From Vibrio algivorus (GTDB lineage: Bacteria > Pseudomonadota > Gammaproteobacteria > Enterobacterales > Vibrionaceae), in NCBI RefSeq assembly GCF_002218005.2, contig NZ_AP018679.1, positions 124,001 through 188,000 on the forward strand: a stretch of DNA of 64,000 nucleotides. Direction: 5' to 3'. The notes beneath the pieces were generated by a model. The model did not search any database and was not told the DNA's origin. It saw only the letters and a list, made by a program, of their open reading frames with translations. Positions within the stretch are counted from its first letter, which is position 1; each line of letters begins with the position of its first letter. Shown here piece after piece: positions 1-8,394 of the stretch. A program made the translations under genes and the position numbers.

Positions 1-792
1 CAAGTATTTGGTTTAGCACAAGCCAATGTGATTAGTGTGTCACAACAAGCAGATGGCCCAAACCTTGCCGAGTTAGAAGCGTGTTTTGCTGAACAAGCGC
101 CAAAATTGTTTTATGCCGTGCCTGATTTTCATAACCCGACTGGTGTGTCGTGGAGTTTGGAAGTTCGTCAAAAAGTAGCGAAATTGTGTCAACAATATGA
201 TGTGACGTTAGTGGAAGATGTGCCATATCGTGAACTGCGTTTTATGGGAGAGATGTTGCCACTTGTGTCTAGCTTCTGCCCAGAAAGTGCATTAGTACTG
301 CGTTCTTATTCAAAAATTGCTGCACCAGGCATGCGTATGGGCGTTGTAACCGGTAAAGCTGAGTGGATTGCACCGCTTGTGAAAGTAAAGCAATGCGCTG
401 ATTTGCATTCAAGTATTCCAATGCAAGCGGTATTGCTTGATTTGTTAAATCATCAAGACTTTCCTACGCACTTAGAAACGTTGCGGGATATTTATCAAGA
501 GCGTTACCAATGTTTGGCTGATCAACTGACCGCTAAATTGCCCCAAGGTTGTCACTTTCATCCAGTAGAAGGTGGTATGTTTATTTGGTTAACCTTACCA
601 GAGTGCGATGACTTTACTTTGGCAAAAGCGGCTTTGAAAAATAAAGTCGCTGTGGTTCCTAGTTCTGTATTTTACAAGCAAGGTGAGAAGGTGACGCCAG
701 CACTTCGCTTGAACTTTACCAATGCGACGACGGAGGAGTTAGTTGTAGCAGTCGATCGTTTAGTGGCAGTAATTAAAGCGGACTGTAAATAA
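1..792 (+). CDS. PLP-dependent aminotransferase, C-terminal part (MocR / 2-aminoadipate aminotransferase type), 5' end outside window
   Basis: The frame is open from base 1, so this is the C-terminal 263 residues of a longer protein; the internal GTG at 28 is not taken as the start. It is a fold-type I aminotransferase: FHNPTG is the substrate/PLP loop, VEDVPYRELRF contains the PLP-ring aspartate, and SYSKIAAPGMRMG carries the Schiff-base lysine followed by the phosphate-binding arginine. The C-terminal LRLNFTN contains the carboxylate-binding arginine. This motif set fits the 2-aminoadipate aminotransferase branch and the aminotransferase half of MocR regulators. Whether an N-terminal GntR helix-turn-helix exists cannot be seen here, so a free enzyme and a MocR regulator both remain possible. 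Confidence 0.85.
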   Translation, partial: QVFGLAQANVISVSQQADGPNLAELEACFAEQAPKLFYAVPDFHNPTGVSWSLEVRQKVAKLCQQYDVTLVEDVPYRELRFMGEMLPLVSSFCPESALVLRSYSKIAAPGMRMGVVTGKAEWIAPLVKVKQCADLHSSIPMQAVLLDLLNHQDFPTHLETLRDIYQERYQCLADQLTAKLPQGCHFHPVEGGMFIWLTLPECDDFTLAKAALKNKVAVVPSSVFYKQGEKVTPALRLNFTNATTEELVVAVDRLVAVIKADCK

Positions 793-820
793 ACTTTAGA
801 TCTAATTTCATGTCAAATTT

Positions 821-856
821 AAGGCCAAGAATTGAATAAGGTTCTTGGCCTTTTCA
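821..856 (+). terminator. Intrinsic terminator after the aminotransferase gene
   Basis: Perfect 11-bp inverted repeat AAGGCCAAGAA / TTCTTGGCCTT (821-831 and 842-852) with a 10-nt loop, followed by a short T-run. It lies about 30 bases after the aminotransferase stop codon. Confidence 0.85.
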
Positions 857-1114
857 TTTCTTATCCCATGATACTAATTCATAAAAATCCCATACCTTAA
901 TTCACTATTAATTAGTTATAAAATATTACTTTTCATGTTTTATTGGTTTTTTATTACCAATGAATAATGGAGTGAATGTTTAATAAATATCTCATGGTTT
1001 ATTCCCTTTTATTTCATACTTGCTTTTTTATTTGTTCGACTAAATTAAATGAGTGATTGTCAATGTCACGTCAATTTTAATGAAAACATCCGTTGAACGG
1101 TAAAAGGAATTATT
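857..1114. other. AT-rich intergenic region upstream of the fimbrial operon
   Basis: Very AT-rich and without a credible ORF. It must hold the promoter of the fimbrial operon. A Shine-Dalgarno-like AAAGGA lies just before the ATG at 1115. I see no sharp sigma-70 or operator match. Confidence 0.5.
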
Positions 1115-1678
1115 ATGAAAAAAACAGCAATAACAGTTGCGATGCTCAGCTTAGCTGCAGCGTCATCTAATGCATTGGCCGACGGTAATGAAACTGCGTC
1201 AGTGACCCTTACTCATGCGGTGCCATTAGTTTGTAATATTGGTTTACTGGCAACCGGTGATGCGGACACATCTCTTGGTGAAATTGCAGAATTAAGTTCT
1301 GGACATAATAAAATACTAGAGCTGAATAATATTACTGATAAAAACCCTCAAAGTATCAGTGGGGCGGTAAAGTGTAACTCTAATGATGGTTATAACATCG
1401 ATGTTAGCTTAGCTCAAGGTGGTTTATTTAATAGTGATGGCGGTGATACGATCCCTTATACACTAACTCCATCGGTTAAGAATGGACCGAAACTTCAAGT
1501 TAGCAATGCATCATTTACTTATACCGGTGGTGCGAATATGAATGGAGTGTTTACTTCAGACTATGAGCCTGGGGAACAACAATTTAAACTTACTTTAGAA
1601 ACTGCTGCAGGTGCGTTTGATAATGCAGGTAGTGGCCACTACACAGAAACTATTACCTTTTCTCTTGTCGCTCTATAG
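1115..1678 (+). CDS. Fimbrial major subunit-like secreted protein
   Basis: A 187-residue exported protein, unusually Gly/Asn/Ser rich. Residues 1-22 form a typical Sec signal peptide ending ALA before DGN. The mature protein has two cysteines (Cys40 and Cys87), the spacing of the conserved disulfide in chaperone-usher pilins, and ends in an alternating hydrophobic strand (TETITFSLVAL) as expected for a subunit that completes its fold by donor-strand exchange. It is the first gene of a three-gene operon with a PapD-like chaperone and an usher. I infer the role of major pilus subunit from that context and the architecture. No separate tip adhesin gene is present, so this subunit may form a homopolymer. 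Confidence 0.75.
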   Translation: MKKTAITVAMLSLAAASSNALADGNETASVTLTHAVPLVCNIGLLATGDADTSLGEIAELSSGHNKILELNNITDKNPQSISGAVKCNSNDGYNIDVSLAQGGLFNSDGGDTIPYTLTPSVKNGPKLQVSNASFTYTGGANMNGVFTSDYEPGEQQFKLTLETAAGAFDNAGSGHYTETITFSLVAL

Positions 1679-1691
1679 TTTTATAAAATAA

Positions 1692-1717
1692 AAAGAGGGG
1701 GGCTTCCTCCTCTTTAT
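1692..1717 (+). terminator. Intercistronic GC-rich hairpin between pilin and chaperone genes
   Basis: AAAGAGGGGG / TCCTCCTCTTT form a 9-11 bp stem (two G-U pairs) 14 bases after the pilin stop, with only a weak T-tract. Such hairpins after pilin genes usually stabilise the upstream mRNA or attenuate read-through, so that subunit is made in excess over chaperone and usher. Function inferred. Confidence 0.55.
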
Positions 1718-1733
1718 TATTTAAGGTTGCACT

Positions 1734-2390
1734 ATGTTTAAAATAATACTTTTTATTATTACTTCGCTATTTTCCATATCAGCTTTAGCTAATGTCATGA
1801 TCACGCCGCTTTCAATGGATATAGATATAAAGAAACCAGTATCTAGTTATACCATTGAAAATAAATCTGGTGAGCAGCAAACCTACTTAGTTAAAACATA
1901 TTACAGAACGATGGATTCAACCGGTAATGAGGTGAATGAAGAAACGAAAGAACTGCGTATTTTCCCAAGTAAAATCATATTAAACCCACAACAAGCAAAA
2001 AGAATTAAAGTAATGTATTTAGGGAAAAAAGCATTACAAAACGAACGATCTTATCGGGTGATTTTTGAGCCCATTATCGTGGGTGAACAAGAAGGAATGA
2101 AATTTAATTATCGATTTGTCACTTCCGTGTATGTCACACCAGAAAAAGCTGAGCATAACATTGTTGCTACGATGGATGCTGGCAAAGTATCTATTCAAAA
2201 CTTAGGTAATAAGCATACAGTGCTAAGTAACTGGGGTTTAGTGTTTAATCAAGGTTCAAGTGGGGAAGTGACTTACAAAGAGACACTGCCAACAATTAAT
2301 ATGTTAGCCAAATCTAACCTGGTGCTGCCGATCAAGCCAGGTATTGCCCCAAGCCAAGTGAATTCAATTGATATTCTTGAATTTGACTAA
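1734..2390 (+). CDS. Periplasmic fimbrial chaperone, PapD-like
   Basis: A 218-residue protein with an N-terminal signal peptide (about residues 1-19, ending ISALA). The first Ig-like domain has the chaperone pattern: the strand FPSKIILNPQQAKRIKV followed by ERSYRVIFEP, the region that in PapD-like chaperones carries the G1 donor strand and the conserved basic/ER residues. The second domain is short and ends VNSIDILEFD. It would bind pilin subunits in the periplasm and deliver them to the usher encoded next. Its TAA overlaps the usher ATG by one base (TAATG), implying translational coupling. The sequence is nearer to alternative/CS1-like chaperones than to classic PapD, judged by eye. Confidence 0.85.
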   Translation: MFKIILFIITSLFSISALANVMITPLSMDIDIKKPVSSYTIENKSGEQQTYLVKTYYRTMDSTGNEVNEETKELRIFPSKIILNPQQAKRIKVMYLGKKALQNERSYRVIFEPIIVGEQEGMKFNYRFVTSVYVTPEKAEHNIVATMDAGKVSIQNLGNKHTVLSNWGLVFNQGSSGEVTYKETLPTINMLAKSNLVLPIKPGIAPSQVNSIDILEFD

Positions 2391-4786
2391 TGAAACTTTG
2401 GTCAGTTATCACGCTAATGTTTGCATTTGGAGGGCCACTAACCGCGTGGGCTGAAGAAAGAATTCCAATGCCGATTGATGTTGATCTACCGACCAAACGA
2501 GTACAAATTACCGCTTATTTATCTAATGAGAATATTTCTGATTGGCAACTCGATAGTGGTGAGTTTGTCGATAAAGTGTCTCCTATCGTGCTAGACAGTA
2601 TTAAAACCAAGTTAGTTAAAGAGTTTATGGATGCGCGAATTGTCTCTAGTGACATGCAAAAGCTAGGATGGAGTGCCAATTTCGATGAGGATATGTTAAT
2701 TATTACGATTGATATTCCTGCAGAACAACTTGAAGAAATCGATATTCCGTTTGGTGGCTATTCGTCTAAAAAAGAGTATGCAAAACACGTTCGTAGAATC
2801 GAACCTAGTCCTGTTAGTGGGGTGTTTAATCTTTATTATTCCCATACTCATAATCTTGATGATACATCGCAATATTCCGACAGCTTAGCATTACGAACTG
2901 GTATTGCCATAGGTCCTTTAACCTTTGAAGACGGTCATACATTTTCTCGTAACAGTATCAATGAGGAAGTGAAAGTTCAGCGTGATGCTTCTCGGTTAAT
3001 GTATGACTTGCCGAATAACTACGGTTTTCTTCAAGTGGGAGATTATTATTCTGATACTCAAATTCAGCAGCTCAACCCAGGTGATATCTTCGGACTTTCC
3101 TATTCTTACCAACCGCAATATTTACGTGACTACTACCGGCCTAACTCTGTTCCGATTGTTTTAGAGTCAACCTCCATTGTCACCATTCGAATTAACGGTG
3201 AAGATTTTCGTCGCATTCGTCTCGCACCAGGTCAATATAATCTGCGTGATCTACCTATTGATAATGGGGTAAATGAAGTTGAAGTGAGTTATATCGACCA
3301 AGGTGGATCAGAAGTGGTGCAGTTTTATAACTTAGTTAATGTTCCTGAGATTTTACTAGGAGGAACGCTGGAAACCCAATGGACAGCAGGTTATGTACAG
3401 AGTTACAACGCTGAAGGGATCAAGGAACTTAATGATGAAGTACCAGCCGCGCAGATGGTATTGTCATATGGCTTGACCGATTGGTGGACAATTTCTCCTA
3501 AAGTGGAATGGCAGCAAGATGTGCAAGATTATAACTTGCTGCATAACTTCGCCGTGTGGGATGACTTTCTGACCTTAGAAACAGGACTAAAGCAAACCGA
3601 GGAAAGTGATCTTTATAAGGGAAAAGTGAGCTATTATTTACCTGAAACGGCTTGGGGTGCGTTGAATAATACCAATATCAGTTATGAGTATAGTTACCAA
3701 GAACCAATTATTGGCTATCAAACTCAGCAATATATCCGCTTTAGTACGGGGTTAAATCTCCCAATCACTAATGGTTACATGTCTTTTAATGGCTATTCAC
3801 GTTTTGATGATAATGAGAACGTTGAAAACTCTCTAGCTTTGAATACTAGTTATCGTTTATGGGACTACTTGACTCTAGGGGTAAATCTGCGCTGGAAAGA
3901 GACCTATGGTGATAGTGAAGAGAGTTTTACCATTTCCGCGAATATACCAATCAGCTTATTTAATCAGCGTTTTAGCGTGTCATCTCGTTATGATTCAAAT
4001 AAAGAGCACAGTGAAAATGCCTTGTCTTTCTATCGCTATGGTATTGACCAAAGTTGGCGAGGTACGGCGAATTTTCGCGATCATGAATATGATGGCGCTG
4101 ACCTTTATTATAAAAAATATGGTGACTACTTAAACGGAAATATTCGTCTCAGTTCTACCAATGAAATTGATGCAGAGAATCGGACGAGAGTGGGTAGTGT
4201 CGGGTTGGAAACTGGAGTGGCTTTTTCTGGAACAGACATTGTTTGGACATCGCCAGTCAGTTCTGGATTTACCATTGTGAGCCTAGAAGATGAGAGTGAT
4301 GATTACCGTTTAGTGAAAAATGATTATGGCCGTGTTGCTATTGTGCCGAAAGAACAAGGTGGTTCGACATCTTTAATTACAGAAGTGAGTAATCGTCGAG
4401 AGCGCTTAATCGAAGTGAATACCCGAGAGTTAGCATTTGACCAAGAGTTAGAGTTTTCCGAATTCGTTGTACAAGGAGGTTTACGCAGAGGTTCAAGTGT
4501 TAATTTAGAGATGATTAAAGGGTTGCTCGTCACTGGCCAGTTAAAAGTTCATGGTGAGCCACTTGTCGATGTTGTCGGTGAGTTTGTCTCTGAAGATGGT
4601 AGTCGAAGTTTTCCATTTTATACTGGTACAGCAGGCGAGTTTGAAGTTGATATGATCCCTAAAGGGCAATATGAGCTTAACTTCTATAGCGACCAATATA
4701 AATCGCAAATGGTTTATATTGATGATAAAAATTCTGTTGATGGGATGTTTGTTCAGTTGGAACCACTCGCGGTAGAGTTTCGTTAA
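2390..4786 (+). CDS. Outer-membrane fimbrial usher (FimD/PapC/TcfC superfamily)
   Basis: A 798-residue protein with a signal peptide (residues 1-21, ending AWA). It has an N-terminal periplasmic domain, a long central region of amphipathic beta strands rich in Tyr/Ser/Asn (the 24-strand translocation pore), a plug-like Ig segment around VPIVLESTSIVTIRINGEDF, and a C-terminal domain with a carboxypeptidase-regulatory-like fold (VTGQLKVHGEPLVDVVGEFV). The length is near the usher norm of about 800-880. It assembles and secretes the pilin encoded at 1115 with its chaperone. It is the last gene of the operon: a tip adhesin gene, often found after the usher in CS1-like loci, is missing, and a convergent regulator follows 95 bases later. 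Confidence 0.88.
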   Translation: MKLWSVITLMFAFGGPLTAWAEERIPMPIDVDLPTKRVQITAYLSNENISDWQLDSGEFVDKVSPIVLDSIKTKLVKEFMDARIVSSDMQKLGWSANFDEDMLIITIDIPAEQLEEIDIPFGGYSSKKEYAKHVRRIEPSPVSGVFNLYYSHTHNLDDTSQYSDSLALRTGIAIGPLTFEDGHTFSRNSINEEVKVQRDASRLMYDLPNNYGFLQVGDYYSDTQIQQLNPGDIFGLSYSYQPQYLRDYYRPNSVPIVLESTSIVTIRINGEDFRRIRLAPGQYNLRDLPIDNGVNEVEVSYIDQGGSEVVQFYNLVNVPEILLGGTLETQWTAGYVQSYNAEGIKELNDEVPAAQMVLSYGLTDWWTISPKVEWQQDVQDYNLLHNFAVWDDFLTLETGLKQTEESDLYKGKVSYYLPETAWGALNNTNISYEYSYQEPIIGYQTQQYIRFSTGLNLPITNGYMSFNGYSRFDDNENVENSLALNTSYRLWDYLTLGVNLRWKETYGDSEESFTISANIPISLFNQRFSVSSRYDSNKEHSENALSFYRYGIDQSWRGTANFRDHEYDGADLYYKKYGDYLNGNIRLSSTNEIDAENRTRVGSVGLETGVAFSGTDIVWTSPVSSGFTIVSLEDESDDYRLVKNDYGRVAIVPKEQGGSTSLITEVSNRRERLIEVNTRELAFDQELEFSEFVVQGGLRRGSSVNLEMIKGLLVTGQLKVHGEPLVDVVGEFVSEDGSRSFPFYTGTAGEFEVDMIPKGQYELNFYSDQYKSQMVYIDDKNSVDGMFVQLEPLAVEFR

Positions 4787-4881
4787 AATTTTCTTGCCCT
4801 ACTTTTTAACCATTTTTATGTTATATAAATTTGCAACATTTTTCTTATCTATTAAATAAAGAAAACTCTATTAATATTTAT

Positions 4882-5523
4882 TTAATTTTCATATAAAGGA
4901 AGGTTGCAACGTGCCCACCTTTTGGCTTGCATTCGGTTTTTTACATTGATTTTTTTAAATGCTTTATATAAATGAGATTTTATTGTGTGTTCACTTACAA
5001 AGAGTTCATTCGCTATTTCGGTGTTACTTTTGTTATTAGATAATAAATTGAGAACATCAATTTCTCGGCTTGTTAGCTCAATTGAAGTCGTTGTTATTGG
5101 TTTTATCGACTGAAGATAAAGTAACATTTCGATTAACATAGAATGTGGGATCCAGTATTCACCTTCTAATACTTTTGCCAAGCCTTTAATGAGTGTTTCT
5201 TGGTCTTCATAATGAGAAAAGTAGCCGTATACATTCGGCCACTGTAACAATTTTTGAGCAGAAATACTTTCTTGGGTATTAAGAAGAACGGTGCTGATAT
5301 GGTCTTTCATGCTACGTAGATACTCTTCCCACGGTTGGCTTGAATCGGGTAAGTTGGCGAGATCGACTAAGATGAGTGCAGGTCGGTTCCAGTCATGATA
5401 AGTCAAGGTTTGTTGATTAACCAGGCTGACTGATGGCCCTAACGATTCAGATAATAATTCTTTCATTAATTGACTCTGAATACAGCTAGTGGAGAGTAGC
5501 ATGACATCCATGTTTTTCATCAT
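4882..5523 (-). CDS. LuxR-family regulator of the CsgD/VpsT class
   Basis: A 213-residue response-regulator-like protein. Residues about 5-120 form a degenerate receiver domain (DVMLLSTSCI at the start, ILVDLANLP at the phospho-acceptor strand). Residues about 148-205 form a LuxR helix-turn-helix (LTSREIDVLNLLSNNKSNTEIANELF, then SEHTIKSHLYKAFKKINVKNR). This is the layout of CsgD and VpsT, biofilm and curli regulators. The position where VpsT has its c-di-GMP-binding W-[FLM]-[TS]-R motif reads WIPH here (residues 124-127), so binding by the canonical motif is doubtful. It converges on the fimbrial operon, which makes regulation of those fimbriae plausible but not shown. Three ACTAAAGT-type sites lie upstream of its start. 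Confidence 0.85.
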   Translation of the reverse strand: MMKNMDVMLLSTSCIQSQLMKELLSESLGPSVSLVNQQTLTYHDWNRPALILVDLANLPDSSQPWEEYLRSMKDHISTVLLNTQESISAQKLLQWPNVYGYFSHYEDQETLIKGLAKVLEGEYWIPHSMLIEMLLYLQSIKPITTTSIELTSREIDVLNLLSNNKSNTEIANELFVSEHTIKSHLYKAFKKINVKNRMQAKRWARCNLPLYEN

Positions 5524-5624
5524 TTTTCCTTCATAATAATTAATTACTCATTATGTATAGAATAAATGCCGTGATTATCAATTATCAGGGGGATATGTTT
5601 TTTGCTATTTTTTATTAAAAATAA

Positions 5625-5695
5625 ACTAAAGTTTTTATTTTATAGTGTATTGTAAAACTAAAGTGCTAATTGTCTTTTTTATATTAAACTTTAGT
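5625..5695. promoter_or_regulatory. Three ACTAAAGT-type sites spaced by about three helical turns
   Basis: ACTAAAGT occurs at 5625-5632 and 5657-5664, and its reverse complement ACTTTAGT at 5688-5695. The start-to-start distances are 32 and 31 bases, so all three sites face the same side of the helix. They lie 102-172 bases upstream of the minus-strand CsgD/VpsT-like gene. Protein unknown; autoregulation is the simplest guess. Confidence 0.4.
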
Positions 5696-5789
5696 TCTTA
5701 TTTTACTAACGTTCACTCGGTTTTTCATTTAAAGATAGATATAAAATCATACTTTTTTACTAGAGTAATTAAAAAAGCATGATTTTATC

Positions 5790-5810
5790 TATACCCAAGT
5801 GATTTCAAAG
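5790..5810 (+). repeat. TATACCC-type intergenic repeat end (left of gst)
   Basis: TATACCCAAGTGATTTCAAAG. It is an imperfect inverted copy of the sequence at 6511-6530 on the other side of the GST gene. Related ends recur at 14450, 15279, 19821 and 24494-24571. Confidence 0.6.
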
Positions 5811-5820
5811 TTAGATTGGA

Positions 5821-6468
5821 TTAAACTTCATCTCCGGCTTCATCTTCTTGTACGATGTCGGTTTCTAAACTGGCTTCATTTAACCAACGTTGTATCGCTG
5901 GGCTATTGATGACTTTTTTCTGATATTGGCTCGCCAGATCAGAAAGAGAGATTTGGTAAGTTTGGAAACGCAGTGCGATAGGTGCATACATTGCATCGGT
6001 GATAGACCATTCTCCAAATAACCATTCTTCAGGAAATTCGCTCATTTGTTGTGACCACATTTGGTCTATTCTTTCTATTTCATGGCGTGCGGTTTCTGAT
6101 AATTTTATTCGTCTTGTTGCTCGGCAGTTCATTGGCATTTCATTGCGTAACGCAGTAAAACCCGAGTGCATTTCACAAGCAAGTGCGCGTGCTTTTGCTC
6201 TATGACTAGGATCATTTGGCCATGCTTGTCCATTGAGATAGCATTCATTGATATATTCTAAAATCGCCAGAGAATCCCAAACGGTGATGTTGCTATCTAC
6301 TAAGGTTGGGACTTTAGTGGTCGGGGTGATTGCTTTGAGGGTTTGATAAAACTCTGGCTTAAAGAGAGGTAATTTTATTACTTCTACTTCAAGATTATAT
6401 TGAGCGAAGATAAGCCAGCCGCGTAGTGACCAACTGGAGTAATTTTGGTTACCGATATAAATCTGCAT
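5821..6468 (-). CDS. Glutathione S-transferase family protein
   Basis: A 215-residue protein. The start at 6468 (MQIYIGNQNYSSWSLRGWL) is chosen because AAGGAAC precedes it, because GST homology begins there, and because a longer frame to 6633 would run through an intergenic repeat and the divergent LysR promoter. Residues 1-80 are the thioredoxin-like domain: SSWSLRG holds the candidate catalytic serine, KVPTLVD the cis-proline loop, and WDSLAILEYI the Ser that binds the glutathione gamma-glutamyl group. The rest is the helical C-terminal domain with the N-capping SITDAMYAP motif. It probably conjugates or reduces substrates with glutathione in the cytoplasm; the substrate is unknown. It is divergent from a LysR gene 165 bases away, a possible regulator. 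Confidence 0.85.
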   Translation of the reverse strand: MQIYIGNQNYSSWSLRGWLIFAQYNLEVEVIKLPLFKPEFYQTLKAITPTTKVPTLVDSNITVWDSLAILEYINECYLNGQAWPNDPSHRAKARALACEMHSGFTALRNEMPMNCRATRRIKLSETARHEIERIDQMWSQQMSEFPEEWLFGEWSITDAMYAPIALRFQTYQISLSDLASQYQKKVINSPAIQRWLNEASLETDIVQEDEAGDEV

Positions 6469-6510
6469 ATTTGTTCCTTTTTTATGGTTATATGCAAGTG
6501 AATTCTGCAC

Positions 6511-6530
6511 CTTGAAGTTACTTGGGTATA
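6511..6530 (-). repeat. TATACCC-type intergenic repeat end (right of gst)
   Basis: CTTGAAGTTACTTGGGTATA, the inverted partner of 5790-5810. Together they bracket the GST gene. Confidence 0.6.
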
Positions 6531-6633
6531 TGTCCTTATGTGGATTTACTGTAAATGATTGCTTCTTTGATAACGAACGGATAGTTTTGATAGCAGATAT
6601 TAAAAATATTGATGGATTAATTAGGTAGATCAA

Positions 6634-7479
6634 ATGGATATTGACGCACTTCGCAGCTTATTGGCCTTTGTCGAAACGGGCAGTTTTACACGTGCGGCGA
6701 AACAAATTAATCGTACTCAATCTGCTTTGAGTGCACAAATGAGAAAACTAGAAGAAGAAACTGGTTCGAGCCTATTTATTAAGGAAGGGCGGAATTTAGT
6801 CTTGACAGAAGTTGGCCTCAGTTTGAGTAATCATGCTAAGCAATTAGTAACAATGCACGATCAAGCGTTACAGCAGTTGAAATCAAATAAAGGTAAACGT
6901 TCGCTAATGCTTGGTTGTCCAGAAGATTATAACGACACCGTATTACCTGCATTTATGGCCGCTATTTATGCAGCCGAGCCTAAGTGTTCAGTGCATATCT
7001 ATAGTGAACCCAGTGTGACGTTAAGGCAATGGCTTGATGATGGAAAACTTGACGCCGCAATTTTAACTAGGCAACCCAATACAGAAGAAGGGTATTGGTT
7101 AACTTCCGATCAAGGTGTTTGGATTGCCGCTCACGGTTATCAATTAAATTTAGCTGAACCCCTTCCTTTAGCTTTATTCCAAAGTGATTGTAAATACCAC
7201 GCTGCTGCAATTGATGGCTTAACCAAACGAGGTATCAGTTACCAGTTACTTGCATGCTGCAATACTGCTTCTGCGCAGCGAGGATTAGTTCAAAGTGGCT
7301 TAGCTATAGGTGCAATGGGAAAATTAAGTATTGGCGGTAACGTCAAAGTATTACCGAATATGCCACCATTACCTGCGGTTGATATCGTATTGTCTGTTTC
7401 CGTGAAAGGCCATCCAGTCTTGAATTCTGATTTTTTGAATCAACTCGGTAGGATTTATTCTGATCGTGTTTTGACTTAG
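6634..7479 (+). CDS. LysR-family transcriptional regulator
   Basis: A 281-residue protein with the LysR layout. An N-terminal winged helix-turn-helix (residues about 1-60; LLAFVETGSFTRAAKQINRTQSALSAQMRKLE) is followed by a co-inducer domain in two lobes (residues about 88-275). It is divergent from the GST gene, the usual arrangement for a LysR regulator and its target, but the ligand is not evident. A second LysR gene follows 69 bases downstream in the same direction. The two differ clearly in sequence and do not look like a recent duplication. Confidence 0.85.
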   Translation: MDIDALRSLLAFVETGSFTRAAKQINRTQSALSAQMRKLEEETGSSLFIKEGRNLVLTEVGLSLSNHAKQLVTMHDQALQQLKSNKGKRSLMLGCPEDYNDTVLPAFMAAIYAAEPKCSVHIYSEPSVTLRQWLDDGKLDAAILTRQPNTEEGYWLTSDQGVWIAAHGYQLNLAEPLPLALFQSDCKYHAAAIDGLTKRGISYQLLACCNTASAQRGLVQSGLAIGAMGKLSIGGNVKVLPNMPPLPAVDIVLSVSVKGHPVLNSDFLNQLGRIYSDRVLT

Positions 7480-7548
7480 ATTGATATCGTAGATCATCAT
7501 TTATTGAGTTATTATTTTCTTATCTATTCCCAATAAGCATTAATTTTT

Positions 7549-8394
7549 ATGTTACTTGAAGGTATTGAAACCCTGTTGGTTTTGAGTCATGAAAAAACCA
7601 TGAGTCGAGTTGGTAGTCAGCTGTATATTAGCCAGTCGGCGGTGAGTAAGCGCATCGCTTTGCTAGAAAAGAAGTTAGGTAAGAAGCTGATTGTGCCAGA
7701 TGGACGGCATGTACGTTTAACACCTGCGGCAAAAGAATTGATTGCCAGTGTCAAACCCACTTTCCATGAGTTGCAAGGCCGAATCTATGAGCAACATACT
7801 TTAAATGATGACACAGTCATTTATTTAGATTGTTCAGAGACCTTGGTGGCTGGATACTTATCTAGCATGATGGGAAGATATTTTGAGCAGGACTCATCGA
7901 TACACATCAGTACCCACCATACTCCAAGAATTGTCGAACGAGTCCAGTCGGGTAAAGCGACCATCGGTTTTTGTGCCGGTGAAATTCCCTCGAAGCATGG
8001 CCTTGAGGTACTGCGCTTGTGCGATGAGCCCTTTGTGTTGGTTAGCCGACAACCCCTACAAGCCTTGCCACAACAAATCATCACTAATGATTTATCGAAC
8101 CCTGCGAACCGTTACCAATTTGACGTGTTATCTCAACTCGGTATTTCGGCATTGATGGAGATGGATTCCTATACTGCAGCGGCGCAACTAGCATTAGGTG
8201 GTGTCGCGCCAGCTTTGGTGCCACTATCAATAGTCAAAGCATTAAAGATTGAGACGAAATATTGCTTTAGTTTTGATGTTCTAAAACCGCTATTTCGCCC
8301 GGTACACTTATGTTGCAGGCCAAATACTTATCGTAATGAGCGAGTTAAAGCATTGATAACAGCCATTGCTGATGCTGTTCCCACAGAAGCTTAA
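7549..8394 (+). CDS. LysR-family transcriptional regulator
   Basis: A 281-residue protein with an N-terminal LysR helix-turn-helix (TMSRVGSQLYISQSAVSKRIALLEKKLG) and a C-terminal effector domain. The ATG at 7549 has only a weak ribosome-binding site. Its last 50 bases overlap the 3' end of the convergent TSUP transporter gene (stop at 8345), so the two messages are antisense to each other over that stretch. Regulation of the transporter is possible from proximity; the ligand is unknown. Confidence 0.82.
   Translation: MLLEGIETLLVLSHEKTMSRVGSQLYISQSAVSKRIALLEKKLGKKLIVPDGRHVRLTPAAKELIASVKPTFHELQGRIYEQHTLNDDTVIYLDCSETLVAGYLSSMMGRYFEQDSSIHISTHHTPRIVERVQSGKATIGFCAGEIPSKHGLEVLRLCDEPFVLVSRQPLQALPQQIITNDLSNPANRYQFDVLSQLGISALMEMDSYTAAAQLALGGVAPALVPLSIVKALKIETKYCFSFDVLKPLFRPVHLCCRPNTYRNERVKALITAIADAVPTEA

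Noticed and set aside
6469..6633. N-terminal extension of the GST gene to 6633
   Set aside because: It runs through an intergenic repeat and the divergent LysR control region, has no GST homology, and there is a strong ribosome-binding site at the internal ATG 6468.
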